This document shows, in pieces, positions 12,318 through 25,194 of a stretch of 64,000 nucleotides of DNA. The notes beneath the pieces were generated by a model. That model was not told the origin of the DNA. It did no database searches and saw nothing but the letters and a program-made list of their open reading frames with translations. This DNA comes from Saksenaea vasiformis B4078 (Eukaryota; Mucoromycota; Mucoromycetes; Mucorales; Saksenaeaceae): assembly GCA_000697055.1 (NCBI GenBank), contig JNDT01002296.1, positions 62,001 through 126,000 on the forward strand. The letters run 5' to 3'. Position 1 is the stretch's first letter; the number at the start of each line of letters is the position of its first letter. Both the position numbers and the translations under genes were made by a program.

Positions 12318-13617
12318 TTGTTCGTATGCAAAGAATCGAAATAAACGAAGAAGAACCGGCGTGAACCGGTCCAAAAAACCGTTTTAATTTCGTCACCGAC
12401 AACAGTCACCACACGCTTTCACATGATAATCGTAAGAAATTTTGCATCCCGTAGACGACAAGGTAAACGTAAACCATAATAACGTTCAAGGACAGCTCTC
12501 ACTAAACTTGAGCAACGGGCAACAAAGCATTGTGTTACCTAAATCTAAGATCTCAATAATTGCTGTGTACTCTTCAAAAGACGTCAGATCGAAAAAGATA
12601 CAAAACCTACCGGGACAACTAGCTCGAGCAAATTTATGCGTAAGTATACAATCGCGCTCCATAACGGCACCTTTCTAGTGCTTTAAGCATGTATATGTCC
12701 TGTATTTCGGTGATAAATGTAGCGTATCCACTATTTCTGGTCTGGAATTTTTGCCTTTGAGATATCTAGATGAGTCCCCTTGGGTGCTCTATTTGAGCTA
12801 CGGTGTAAATAGGCTGAAGGTCAACGATTCTCAAGGAATTGCAACTGTTCATATACTACCTACACTTCATCCATTTTTGGCAACGCACGATCCATCCCAG
12901 CAACCGCTTCAATTGGATGGGATTGAAGGGTCCACTGGTATAGTCCACTTAATCGTTAAAACAGCAACACGCTTAGGATCGATATCAGCGGAATGACTTT
13001 CAGGTACGTAGGCTTCCGTATCAACTCATCATAGATGTATTGAACACAAGGTGGAAGATATTACGTTGCCACTGTCGCTGCCATCGAAATCTCCGCGCAT
13101 GAATCATGCAGTGATCGAAGTGATTGCTGCCGCCATACGCAAATTTCCAAGGAAGGATACTTTGAAGTAACTGAGCATGACTATGTACAGCGGATGAACA
13201 CAGCTACGTGGATACTGACGTTAGACATTCTCGAGAAAGATGTTCTCTTCAACAGTTAGTAACGAATAACTAAGAAAGAACTCATTTTAAACCTGAAAAA
13301 GAAGAAGTAAACCACTAGTAGTGCAATGTACCTAAACAGACGTCACACACTGTCTTCAGTACGCCACTATTTGAAGATACACTATTTTAGCCTACAAAAT
13401 TTACGGATGTCAGGGTCACTCCAACAGGATATTAGAGTTCCCTGAAGATGGTATCTTTTATTTCAGAAAAGGGTGGAGCGTTCCGTTGGAGTGGTCCTGG
13501 GCTATCATCAACAAACATCAACGAACATTACGCGCATCAAGGGCTCGTATTTTGCAGTAGGATTATAACGTGTCCTCTCGCGAGCGTCCAAGGGAAATCC
13601 CTTTCACGTAATACATA
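12318..13617. other. Intergenic region
   Basis: About 1.3 kb with short unrelated open frames. I see no conserved motif, RNA gene or repeat that I can support. Confidence 0.5.
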
Positions 13618-16600
13618 TCACCGTTGTATTGGTAAGCGATTAATTCTGATTCGCGCGGCTATGTCACCTTGATCTTCCGCTTTTCTGTACCATTCAATCG
13701 CTTTGGCGTAGTCGACATCTACACCATACCCATTCTCGTACATGCGCCCAAGATTATATTGCGCAGATGCATTTCCTTGATCTGCCGCTTTTCTGTACAA
13801 TTCAATCGCTTTGGCGTAGTCGACATCTACACCCTTTCCTTTTTCATACATATTCCCAAGATTATATTGCGCAGATGCATTTCCTTGATCTGCCGCTTTT
13901 CTGTACCATTCAATCACTTTGGCGTAGTCGACATCTACACCATATTCTTTTTGAAACATGAATCCAGGAATATATTGTGCCGTTGCGTTTCCTTGATCCG
14001 CCGCTTTACTGTACAATTCCATCGCTTTGGCGTAGTCGACATCTACACCATATCCATTCTCGTACATGAATCCAAGATTATTTTGCGCAGGTGCATTTCC
14101 TTGATCTGCCGCTTTTCTGTACAATTCCATCGCTTTGGAGTAGTCGACATATACACCATATCCATTCTCGTACATGAATCCAAGATTATATTGTGCCGTT
14201 GCGTTTCCTTGATCCACCGCTTTACTGTACAATTCAATCGCTTTGACGTTGTCGACATCTACACCATATCCTTTTTGATACATGGATCCAAGGTTGAATT
14301 GCGCAGGTGCAATTCCTTGATCTGCCGCTTTTCTGTACAATTCCATCGCTTTGGCGTAGTCGACATCTACACCATATCCATTCTCGTACATGAATCCAAG
14401 ATTATTTTGCGCAGGTGCATTTCCTTGATCTGCCGCTTTTCTGTACAATTCAATCGCTTTGGCGTAGTCGACATCTACACCCTTTCCTTTTGCATACATA
14501 TTCCCAAGATTGAATTGCGCATGTGCATTTCCTTGATCTGCCACTTTTCTGTACAATTCCATCGCTTTGGCGTAGTCGACATCTACACCATATCCATTCT
14601 CGTACATGAATCCAAGATTATATTGTGCCGCTGCGTTTCCTTGATCCGCCGCTTTACTGTACAATTCAATCGCTTTGGAGTAGTCGACATCTACACCATA
14701 TCCATTCTCGTACATGAATCCAAGATTATTTTGCGCAGGTGCATTTCCTTGATCTGCCGTTTTTCTGTACAATTCAATCGCTTTGGCGTAGTCGACATCT
14801 ACACCATATTCTTTTTGATACATGAATCCAAGATTATTTTGCGCAGGTGCATTTCCTTGATCTGCCGCTTTTCTGTACAATTCAATCGCTTTGGCGTAGT
14901 CGACATCTACACCATACCCATTCTCGTACATGCGCCCAAGATTATATTGTGCCGCTGCGTTTCCTTGATCCGCCGCTTTACTGTACAATTCTATCGCTTT
15001 GGCGTAGTCGACATCTACAACACATCCTTTTCGATACATGCGTCCAAGATTATTTTGCGCAGGCGCATTTCCTTGATTTGACGCTTTTCTGTACAATTCA
15101 ATCGCTTTGTAGTAGTCGACATCTACACCATACCCATTCTCGTACATGCGCCAAAGATTATATTGCGCAAGTGCATTTCCTTGAGCTGCCGCTTTTCTGT
15201 ACAATTCAATCGCTTTGTAGTAGTCGACATCTACACCATACCCATTCTCGTACATGCGCCAAAGATTATATTGCGCAAGTGCATTTCCTTGAGCTGCCGC
15301 TTTTCTGTACAATTCAATCGCTTTGTAGTAGTCGACATCTACACCATACCCATTCTCGTACATGCGCCAAAGATTATATTGCGCAAGTGCATTTCCTTGA
15401 GCTGCCGCTTTTCTGTACAATTCAATCGCTTTGTAGTAGTCGACATCTACACCATACCCATTCTCGTACATGCGCCAAAGATTATATTGCGCAAGTGCAT
15501 TTCCTTGAGCTGCCGCTTTTCTGTACAATTCAATCGCTTTGTAGTAGTCGACATCTACACCATACCCATTCTCGTACATGCGCCAAAGATTATATTGCGC
15601 AAGTGCATTTCCTTGAGCTGCCGCTTTTCTGTACAATTCAATCGCTTTGTAGTAGTCGACATCTACACCATACCCATTCTCGTACATGCGCCAAAGATTA
15701 TATTGCGCAAGTGCATCTCCTTGATCTGCCGCTTTTCTGTACAATTCCATCGCTTTGGCGTAGTCGACATCTACACAATACCCATTCTCGTACATGCGCC
15801 CAAGATTATTTTGCGCAAGCGCGTCTTCTTGATCTGCCGCTTTTCTGTACAATTCCATCGCTTTGGAGTAGTCGATATCTACGCCATATCCTTTTTGATA
15901 CATGAATCCAAGGCTATTTTGCGCATATTCATTTCCTTGATCTACCGCTTTTATGAATAATCCGATTGCTCTGGAATTGTCTTTGTTGACCCCGAGACCA
16001 TATAGGTACATGCGCCCAAGACCATATTGTGCATCCGCATTTCCGAGATTGCTCGCATTTTCGCACCATCCGATTGCCTTTTTGCACCATTCGATTGCTT
16101 TTTTATCGTCTTCTTTCACACCTTCTCCCAAATGATACACCTCACCAATTTTGGTTTGTGCAATTCCATGCCCATTGTCAGCCGCCTTCCTATACCATTC
16201 CATTGCTACAGCATAATCCTGATACACGCCTCGACTGAATCTGTACATATCTCCAAGTTTGGTGTACGCATCATCATTGCCCTGATCAGCTGCCTTCTGG
16301 TACCATTCAAATGCTTGCTTGTAGTCTTTATCTACATCTTTCCCGAAATAGTACATATCACCACGTAGGACTTGTATATATTCGTCATCTTGTTCAGCCG
16401 CATTTCTATGGAGGGTATCGCCGTCTTGACCTAAACTATCCTCATCGCTCTCGGAATCGCATGGGTTTAGTATATCTTCTCCGATCCCAGGATCAACCGT
16501 CCTGTCTCCCACGTCAATATCGTCTATGTCGAATCCATAGGTTCTATCTATGTTATTGTCCGTATCCTTCGGTTCACTTTGGATGTCCTCGGTGTCACGA

Positions 16601-17913
16601 CCACTTGTTCTTTCGTCCTTGTTATGGCCGATCACGTCGAGCTTAACCACGCTGTCCTTGTCATCGCATCTGCTTTCAACCTTGTTTTGTGCTTCTTTTG
16701 CTTGCAATGAAATGTCTTTTCCTTGATCCATGTTCTTCCATCGGTCTTCCTTCTTTTCAACTTTGGTTTGGGTATATCGTCTTTTCTCCTCATGACCCTC
16801 GGATGTTCTGGTATGCTCGCTATTTGATGACCGGGTAAAATCGCCATCGGAAAACGCCTTGTCGTACACCTCTTTTACTTGAGAGCGGTCCCTCTCCTCA
16901 AGGATGTCGTATATTGGCTTCATATCTCTGAACTGGATCATTGCGGGCTCCGACCTGGTTGTTTGTTTCCATGTTTCTAGCCCATCCACGAAAAACAGAC
17001 CGATATCACCGCCTAACAGAAAGCTATCTATCAATTTATAACGCATGCGTACGGCGGGATACCTATGACTTTCCAATATCTGTGACTCTTCACAGCTTTC
17101 GTGATATTTTGCGCCACATCATTGCCAGTACAGATTTCGTTATGCTGCTCTTCCGTTCCAGTGCCACTTTGTATTTTTAGATTCTCTGGTGCACAAGCGA
17201 GGAGACCACCTGAAGTCAACATTAATCGTTAATACCATCTACAGTAAGTCTTGCAATACCAAGTAAGATCCTTGAAGGGTAGTAGTAGCCAAACTTTCCA
17301 AACACCTTCTGCAACGCTTCGTACTTTCTCTTGTTGGTCCCTTCCTTCAAAGCAGCTCGAACAGCTTCTTTGAAAGCAGAGGTTGCTTTGATACTAGTTG
17401 AGGAAATATGCACCTGGTACGGAGTTAGCCAATTGCGCTCTTGTCATGCAGTCGGACTTCTTACTTCTCCCCAAGAAAGATACGAAACGGTGTATTCGAC
17501 TGTGTCATGTTCACTGGGGAATTGGCTACGTTTACGAGAGCGGCAGCATATTTCGGCAGCGGTGTCATAGACGAAGGTTTTCGAAGGAAGAACACAGAAG
17601 TTATCATCGAGAAGTAATCCATCCATGAGTTTATCCGTGCTTATAGTTCTTGTACATGTATATTCGGCAAACGGTTTGTTGGAAGGGTACTCATGAATAA
17701 GGCCCTTAATATTGTCTTCTCCCCGTTCAATGTTTATTGCAGAGTACTCAGCCGTACGTCCGTCAAAATGGAGGCCATGTGTGCAGCGGTTAGCAACATC
17801 GTATGTTAAAAACGAGTCGATCTTTGAACATATTGTATGAGTGTATGGAAGAAAAATCGAATATACTTCATTACATCAAACGACGGCTTATTTTCTGCTC
17901 CACACGAGTTCAT
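13618..17913 (-). CDS. MACPF-like domain fused to a long Sel1 repeat array
   Basis: The ATG is at 17911-17913. A first intron of 53 nt leads to SFLTYDVANRC and GLHFDGRTAEYS; a 51-nt intron follows ..SYLSWGE, and the next exon holds KFGYYYPSRILLG. That segment resembles the membrane-attack/perforin signature (aromatic-G-x-x-aromatic, six residues, G), although the usual His and second Gly are replaced. Two more joins need introns of only 26 nt (17210-17235) and 35 nt (17028-17062) before the 1,100-residue main exon. That exon has an acidic/charged linker and then about 25-30 Sel1 (TPR-like) repeats of 36 residues, consensus AQNNLGxMYENGYGVDVDY. Total is about 1,400 residues. Sel1 arrays are protein-interaction scaffolds. 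A pore-forming activity for the N-terminal part is not shown. I see no signal peptide. Confidence 0.72.
15085..15720 (-). repeat. Six near-identical 108-bp tandem units inside the Sel1 array
   Basis: The string TTTGTAGTAGTCGACATCTA recurs six times at 108-bp spacing (about 15106, 15213, 15321, 15429, 15537, 15645). The surrounding units are almost base-for-base the same, while flanking Sel1 units (about 13.7-15.08 kb and 15.72-16.0 kb) share the 108-bp period but are diverged. Each unit encodes one 36-residue repeat with LWRMYENGYGVDVDYYK, where neighbours have LGRMY or LGFMY. This indicates recent in-frame amplification. Confidence 0.95.
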
Positions 17914-20515
17914 TGAAGGAAAAGAAAAAGATGCAGTGGCGTATTCATCCATCTATCAGCTTAAAGCCCTCGGGTACGTTCCGTTCATGTTACCCAAAGT
18001 TTAAGCTAACCCGACGCCTAAGCGGAACACGAAGGGAGAGCGACGTTGAGGTCATGTTGTGATACATACTTTAGACAGCAACTATTATTACTGGAAGACC
18101 TACCTTACCAACATATATATATGTCATTGTCTCATACAGCAGTATACTGACATTTATAGCGAACCGTCCGTGAGTCATTCCTGTGCCGTTCCGTAGGAAC
18201 TGTCATAACCTTGGGGGTTACTTAAGTGTAGAAACCTGGAATTTTGGTGATCCTGAAGCCATTTCATACGTTCGATTAGGTGAAAGGCAATCATCTCTAC
18301 AGCTACGAACGGGAAACTCTGAAAGCTTTTTCGTCCAATTTCTTTTTTTTACACACAGTTGGATCTCATAAGCAGTATGCAGGTAGAATGTAACAAAAGG
18401 GCGTGCTCCCCTTGACTCTGATCACCTGAACGAGCCTCTTAGGCATAGCACTATTGACTTATTGATGTTCTCCAAATCAACTGTATCCCAACCCTCTGAA
18501 AGAGTGACCTTCACTTCGTTGGGATATGACTTCTTCTTTGCTCTTCTGGGTGTATATTTTGATTTGTTATCAAAGATCCTCGATTAGATTTATGTCCGGA
18601 GATTGTGTTGATCTCTCTAGTTTTGCAGCTCAAGTATCTCCCTTCATTTCATTGGAAGTCTGCTTTCACGGGTAGAAGGCATATCCTCCATTAGAATCAG
18701 TGCAATCATGGTAGACGGTATGTCGAACAATCCGCCTCCACACACCCTATCTACATGGGAGTAGCTATGCGCACACCCTACGGGACACTCCAGTGCGAAA
18801 CTCTCCATTGGGTTACAATGAGGAGTTAAGTACCGCGATCCACCCTTTTTTTTTTTTTTGAAGTAGAAGGTAACTTCTTTTTGGGGAATTGGGTGCCTCG
18901 TGGGAGCGTCCCTTTCGATATTCAAAATTTTGACCACTTTCCCTGTTGCTCCCACGACTAATTGTGCTGATTCTGAACACCTCTCCGAGCGATCTTTCGC
19001 GCTGCACCAGTCTTTCAACTCCATACGAATCACATCCCTTGGAAGTGGTTCAATGGAAGGGGAAAATATCCTCAATAATTTTGAGATTTTAGTTTTAGAG
19101 CGGCTTCTCACGGTTGTAATCCACTTGATTTCATATTTTTTTTTCCTTGATATCTTTTCCTATTTTCTTTTCTCACAGACACAGCTGCGTAGATAGCACA
19201 GTTTCAAAGTCTATTAAATCATCTTGCCTGCGATGAGCAGATAGATCTATTCGAAAGTACGCGGTTCTTGCATTACCCACATTACCGATGGTCACTGAAC
19301 AACATCTTTACCCCTATATTCCAGGTATTTTTAGCCCATCTCTTGTCATACCGCCGAGACTTACCGCGATTTGCCAGAAATCCTATACACTCTCTTAAAG
19401 GACTGCATTTTCTCTAAAATTCTTCCCACAGTTCTATTGGTTCCTGTTGTATATCAACGTCTCTTGTAATGATCAAGTTACACTCTAAGCTAAGTATTGC
19501 TCTGCCGATTCGGCTAAGTTTACTTCACTGTCCCTGGTCCTGTTCACGGAAGAAACAATACTAACTAAACCTCTCTTAACCGAGGTTCCCAGACTGAACA
19601 GTAACATGCTGTTACATTATGCATGTAGTTATGGTGGTCTGATTGTTTGTTTTTTTGCCCTACTATTGGCGGAGAACTATTTTGTACGTAAAAGGGCGGA
19701 TTATCCACGCACGTTGATCTAGAAAGTGGATTGAAGACCCGCATAGTGACCATGCCAGCTGTTGATGACAGCATGTTCATCTTTGCACAATAACGCTCCA
19801 TTAATCAATGAAATTGCAGCCAAAATATCAAATGAAGATGAGAGAAAAGGATACGAGAGAACTAGTGGGAGACAATGCAGGCAGCTCTTTACCGAGTAAA
19901 ACAGTCGCTCTTTTATATAACGTTCTGCTGATCTAAGTGTATCAGATGATGATTATGAGTATGTTGATCTTCCTTATAATTAAGGCTACTAAATTTGCTC
20001 CATATTATGCTGCAAAAGAAATCCCATTGTGTGTATAAGGTCTTGCTTAAAACTAGAGTCTGTGGATCCTGTCTTATGCAAGTCTATCCCCAGAGTCTAC
20101 TGTACTCTTTTAGGCATGAGCGGAGTAAAGGCAGCTACACAATAGCCATATACAACCAAAGGCGGGGAACGAGATGCCGAACGTCGCGTGCCATTATTCG
20201 GGTAAACTATTGTAACTTCCAATCGCGCTATTCCACCATTGCGCCACTATTGCTGTAAATCATGCAGTTTTCCTAAAGGAAACAGATCTACAATAGAAAA
20301 ACATGATGATGTCTAGCAAAAGATACCTTAAACAAATAGGCAGCCATTTTTGGTAGAAGTAGCACTAGTTGTTAATCGCATTGCATGTCCTGCTCTGGTT
20401 CCTAAGGACATCCACTGGCCACAACGGAGTTTGTCGGTATTTCAATTTGAAAGGCTGACCCAATTTCATCGTAAAATCGCTTCTTTCCCTTGAAATCGTT
20501 TCCTATTCTCTCTCG
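17914..20515. other. Gene-poor region with transposon remnant
   Basis: About 2.6 kb without a gene I can support. It contains the decayed Tc1/mariner-like sequence listed separately (about 18.4-18.75 kb). The rest shows no convincing motif. Confidence 0.55.
18400..18750 (-). pseudogene. Remnant of Tc1/mariner-like transposase (C-terminal part)
   Basis: On the minus strand a frame near 18570-18602 reads QSPDINLIEDL, matching the highly conserved SPDLNPIE motif that holds the second catalytic Asp region of Tc1-type DDE transposases. Downstream, after stop codons and frame changes, AMPKRLVQVIRVKG (about 18411-18450) matches the usual end of these proteins. Several stops and shifts separate the blocks, so the element is dead. 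An upstream open frame (to about 19111) may be part of the same element but is not recognisable. Terminal repeats were not identified. Confidence 0.65.
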
Positions 20516-21731
20516 ATGTCTGTTGCTACTAAGAAAGCGCCTGTGTTCTACATTTCCCACGGAGGTAAACTCTATTTGTCGTTTTATATTTATTTATGAC
20601 CTGTCGTTCCTGAACAGGGCCTACACTGCTAGAAAACCAAGAAAAAGTAAAAAAAGAAAAGTTTAATTGCAGTAGCCCAACGTTGCTCACCATCTCTTGA
20701 AGCCTGGGAAATTTTATACTTGGCTAGGAAATTACCTCAAATCATTAAAACCTACAGCGATTGTGATTATCAGTGCCCATTGGCAGGGAGAAGGAAAAGA
20801 CGGCATCTTTGGTAAAACTTGTTCCGCGGCCGATTGCGTCTAACTAATACACGATGGCTAGTCGATACATCGGAGAAGCCTGAGTTGATCTACGACTTTT
20901 TTAATTTTCCTCAACGTTTTTATGAAGAAAAATGGGACCAGCAAGGATCCCCATCGTTGGCAGCGCAAGTAATTGATTTGATCAACAAGGTAAGCTTATG
21001 ATCGGCGACTGAATGCAAAGAATTCTGTTTTCCTAAAAAAAATTCGCTCAGGAAGGAGGTATTCGCGCGACGGGTGTGAGTTATGGTAATGACCATGGTG
21101 TCTGGGTCCCTCTGAAGCGAGCGATGGCATCCAATGCCGATATTCCCGTCGTCGAGGTCTCAACGTTTGCTCACGAAGAGCTGGAACTTCACTCCAAACT
21201 GGGAAAAGCACTGGCCCCACTGAGGTAATAACCCAAAAAAGGATAATTTCTTTTGTTTACACTGGCGTTTTAGAGACCAGGGTGTTGTCATTATCGGTAG
21301 TGGTAGTGCGGTCCATAACCTGCGCTATCTTCGATCGCATGACGAAACCATTCCACCGGATTACGTGCTAGATTTTGATAAACTATTAGAAAGATATGCT
21401 TGCGAATTCACAGTAAGAAAGACTATCCCATCGTAACATCGGAGTTCATTTCGTGGAATAGGGCGATGAACGTGTCCGAGGAGCAAATACGTTGGATCAA
21501 CATCCTCACTTTAGAGATTGTCATCCGACAGCAGAGGTAGCAGAAACACAGAGCATTATAGAATGTGATACTTACTGCGAACCATAGCATCTTGTACCTT
21601 TCCATGTTGCTGTTGGAGCTGCCGGACATGATGCAGGTATTAAACTCGTGGAAGATTATATTTCTACTTTGAGCTGGAGTTCCTATGCCTTTGGACTATC
21701 CAAGGATACCGTATTGCCAACTTATACATAA
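20516..21731 (+). CDS. Extradiol aromatic ring-opening dioxygenase (LigB / DODA type)
   Basis: About eight exons encode roughly 280 residues. The class III extradiol motifs appear in order: SHGGPT near the N terminus, VIISAHW, GNDHGVWVPL and HLVPFHVAVGAAG. The histidines in these blocks are the usual Fe(II)/Zn ligands and catalytic base. The VVIIGSGSAVHNL segment is the family's core strand. This group includes plant/fungal DOPA 4,5-dioxygenase and related aromatic ring-cleaving enzymes; the actual substrate is unknown. The exon 2/3 junction needs a 29-nt intron (20647-20675, GTAAAA...GCAGTAG): reading through hits a stop, whereas removing it joins PTLLENQEK to PNVAHHLLKPGKFYTWLG in frame. 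All later splice sites are canonical, about 50-60 nt. Confidence 0.88.
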
Positions 21732-22870
21732 ACGCTATACCCACTTTCTCTTGAACCAATGATCTCTAGCACGTAACGGTGCACGAGCTCTCTCGATCCT
21801 TTAGAAATCGCGGGTGTAAATACTATCTGAGTAAACCATTATCTTCATTGAATCTTATTATCTGTCCTCTATGTCAGTTTCAGTCTTCTAAAGTATTTGC
21901 TAGTAACAATCTTTCCCTGTGCGTCTTAAATATCAGTTCCCTTATATACAAATGGTGCAATTTGTTATCATGATAAGCAATTTCATGCAAAGCGGGAGGT
22001 CATGTTATTTAATCCTGATTACCATTTGATCTGTAGCTGCGCACAGTTATACAATTCTAGATGCATAACAAATCCCGAAAGTGTATTGCATTTTCGATAC
22101 CAAATTGAACATGTAAGGACGCTAAATATGCCGGTGTTTGTATAATAAGCACAGTTCGCTTTTCTGGAAAAACAATCAACGATAAAGCGGAGGATCAGTT
22201 GTATTTCGAAGGTTAAAGGCGCATATCACCATTGCTGAACGTGAGGTTGCATGAAAACAAATAAACCTAATAGAACACGTTGATCATCGTCCAAAACTAA
22301 CTTAACATAGCCCGCTACACGCATGGGCTAAACACATCTCCTCCAACACACCCTATCAGTTGTGGTTTGATCGCCATCGATACACGTGTAAAGCCAAACC
22401 GATCGTACGAATATCCTTCCTTTGACTGAGTTGCGCTTCACAAGAATACCTAACGGTCGCCACGTGCTTTCCAGAGTGAGTATCAGCACAAATCCTACGA
22501 TCTGGAGAACATAGTGTTATAAATCTAAGTAATCATTCGGGACATGAACGTCCAATGATTGGGAGTAAACCATCGGCTTGGAAGTCATTCGTTTATTATG
22601 TTGCCGATCGTGTGGGACTTTGTATGTAATCGTTATGGCGATGGCGTCATGAATGATCTGTATAATAAATGGACGTTATGTTGCCTTGTTTTCTGCGAGG
22701 AGTTGGATCTAGAACGGTCCCGCTGGCCTGACACACAAAATAGAGAATCAAATTTGTCTTAACTCATTTTACATATTATACAGTTGAAGCAGTTTATCTA
22801 GATGTCGGGTAAACAAGGGGAATGGAAACGATCTTTGCAACTTCTATGGTCTCAAGTTAAACTTTACACA
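21732..22870. other. Intergenic region
   Basis: About 1.1 kb between the dioxygenase and the 3' end of the glycerol-3-phosphate dehydrogenase gene. Only short, motif-free open frames are present. I see nothing I can name. Confidence 0.5.
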
Positions 22871-25194
22871 CTAATGGGACTTGGTTGCAGCCTTCTCGGC
22901 GAGACCCATGGTAATCAAGAAAGCGGCAGCCTTTTCATATTCTTCCTTCTGACGAGCCTTGTCCCATTTCAGCTCTTCAGACATGATTTCAATCACTCGA
23001 GGAAGCGATTGCAATGAAGCTTCGGCGTTCAAGAAGGCCAGACGAGTACGACGGGCCAAGACGTCGACTGCAGTACATGCGTACTCTTGTCGGACGGCGT
23101 AGCGAACCTCAGCTTCGATGTAGGGGTAGTTGGGGGATATGCGTTTGCCATACACAGGGTAGCTCATGTTGGTTGCATCATTGATGGAGCTCACAACCCA
23201 GGCACGATCACCATAGCTGTTGGCAAGATGTTGAGCAACTTCGGTATCCATACCGAATTCTTGAACAAGACGGATGAACATGGTGCTGGTGTAGCCCTTG
23301 CTACCGATCAGCATGACACGTTCTGTCTGACATTCATTCTTGGGCTTGAGACCGAATACTTCAATGGCACGGTCCACAGTCTCCTCTGCCATGCATCGGT
23401 AGGTTGTCCACTTTCCACCAGCAATGGTGATCAACTTATTGTCGCTCACGTTGATCATATGGTTTCGGACGAGGGATTCTGTGTTCTTAGCATGGGGATC
23501 ACGTACGAGAGGTCGAATGCCAGACCAAGCGGCAAGGACATCCGTACGACGAACCTTGACATCTAGAAGACAGATACAGCGTTAAGGCAAACAACCCATA
23601 GAGACCGCCCTTTTCTTACCAGCACTCAAGTAGTGGGAGATTTCGTCCAAGATCCATTGGATCTCATCTTCCTTTGGCAAAGGATTCTGAGTCACTTCGG
23701 TGGGAGAGTCTAACCAGAAATAGATTCGAGATCAGCAAAAAAAAAAGACAGCATGTGAAATTTTTTTTTTTTTTTTTTGCTTACCAGTGGTTCCAGCAAT
23801 AGTGTTTCCTTGCCAGGGCAAGAAGAAGATAACACGACCATCACTGGTTGCGGGATCCAAAAGACCCATGTTTCTGGGACTGTAGTAGTTGGGAAGGATG
23901 ATATGGACACCTGCGGAGGGAGCAACGATGTCGCTGTTGGATGCATCATCCATTTTACGAAGACCATCGGTGAAAGGACCAGTAGCGTTGATAACACCCT
24001 GTACAAACATGACCCATCAATATTTCTATCTTCCCCCAGGACGCATTTTATGTTGTAGTTTATATTTACCTTGGCCTTAACAAACCATTCATCACCGGTC
24101 AATGTGTCTCTCACCTTGGCGCCGTTCACATTGCCATCGTTGTCCTTGGTTAAGTCAACAACTTCACAGTGGTTGGCAACAGTAGCACCGTGGTAGGCAG
24201 CTGTCAAAGCAAGGGCGACGTTCATTCTAGCATCATTATGCTGACCTAAAAAAGAAAAAAAAGAAGGGGGTTGTATTAGATCCGAATACCGACTAAATAG
24301 ATGTATGTATATATTACCATCGTAGTACACAAGTGCGCCAACGAGTTCATCTTTCTTCAACATGGGGAAGGCTTCCAAAGCCTTGGAACGTGTCAAAAGA
24401 TAACTGCTTTCCAATGCCTCACGACCAGCGAAGAAATCATACATCTTACAACCAACCCAGTAATAGGGGATTTGCCACCATCTAAGAGATTTGGTGTCAA
24501 AAAAAGAAGAGAAAACGCATCCATCCCACGACTTACTTATATACAGGCAACATGATCGGCAACTGACCAGAAAGGTAAGGTGCGATCTCCAAGAAGATTT
24601 TACGTTCATGAAGAGCTTCACAAACCAACTTGTACTGTTCATAATCAAGTTCCATGATAGCCTTCTGAAGATAACGGACACCACCGTGGACCAACTTTGT
24701 CGAGCGAGATGAAGTACCTGTTGAGAATAATCCATGAGTGGAAGTTCTTTGTTACTGAAAAATGCAGTACCTGATGCGAAATCATCGCGTTCTACCAAGG
24801 CAACGTTTAAACCACGCGTTGCAGCATCGACAGCAGTGCCTGCGCCAGTTGCGCCACCACCCACAATCAGAAGATCATATTCTTGATCGAACTTCTTTCC
24901 ATTTTTATCAATTCCTTTCATGGTATTCAACATCTCTTCACGTGAAGGGGCTTGCCAGATTTCCTTATGGTTGTCCAAACCTTGCTTTTGTTCAAGAGCT
25001 TCAGCAAAAGCAACATTTCGGGGAATGAGAGAGGCCAAAGTGGAAGTTTTGAGGGAGTCTTGATGATTCAATGCGGCAAGGTAATGACGACGGGAGTTGT
25101 TACGGTTGGACTCATAAGCATAATAAGCAGAGCCGATACCAGCAACAGAGGTAAAGGCCAAAAGCTTTTGAGAACGGGTAAGTCGTCTCCACAT
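22871..25194 (-). CDS. GUT2: FAD-dependent glycerol-3-phosphate dehydrogenase, mitochondrial
   Basis: About 640 residues in several exons. The N terminus MWRRLTRSQKLLAF is basic and followed by a hydrophobic stretch (about 10-25), fitting mitochondrial targeting and inner-membrane attachment. The FAD-binding Rossmann motif LLIVGGGATGAGTAVDAATR is at about residues 108-127. Family blocks that follow include VHGGVRYL, ARMNVALALTAAYHGA, GVINATGPF, FFLPWQGNTIAGTT and GGKWTTYR, then the C-terminal domain EAEVRYAVRQEYACTAVDVL. It oxidises glycerol-3-phosphate to dihydroxyacetone phosphate, passing electrons to ubiquinone, for glycerol use and the glycerol phosphate shuttle. No calcium-binding EF-hand is seen, as in other fungal enzymes. 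It looks intact. Confidence 0.95.

Noticed and set aside
15085..15720. CRISPR-like array
   Set aside because: Regular repeats, but they are contiguous coding units without variable spacers, and the genome is eukaryotic.
13669..15960. Long plus-strand open frames (up to 470 codons) across the Sel1 array
   Set aside because: They are antisense shadows: the 108-bp period is divisible by three, so any stop-free frame repeats. The minus strand carries the Sel1 consensus.
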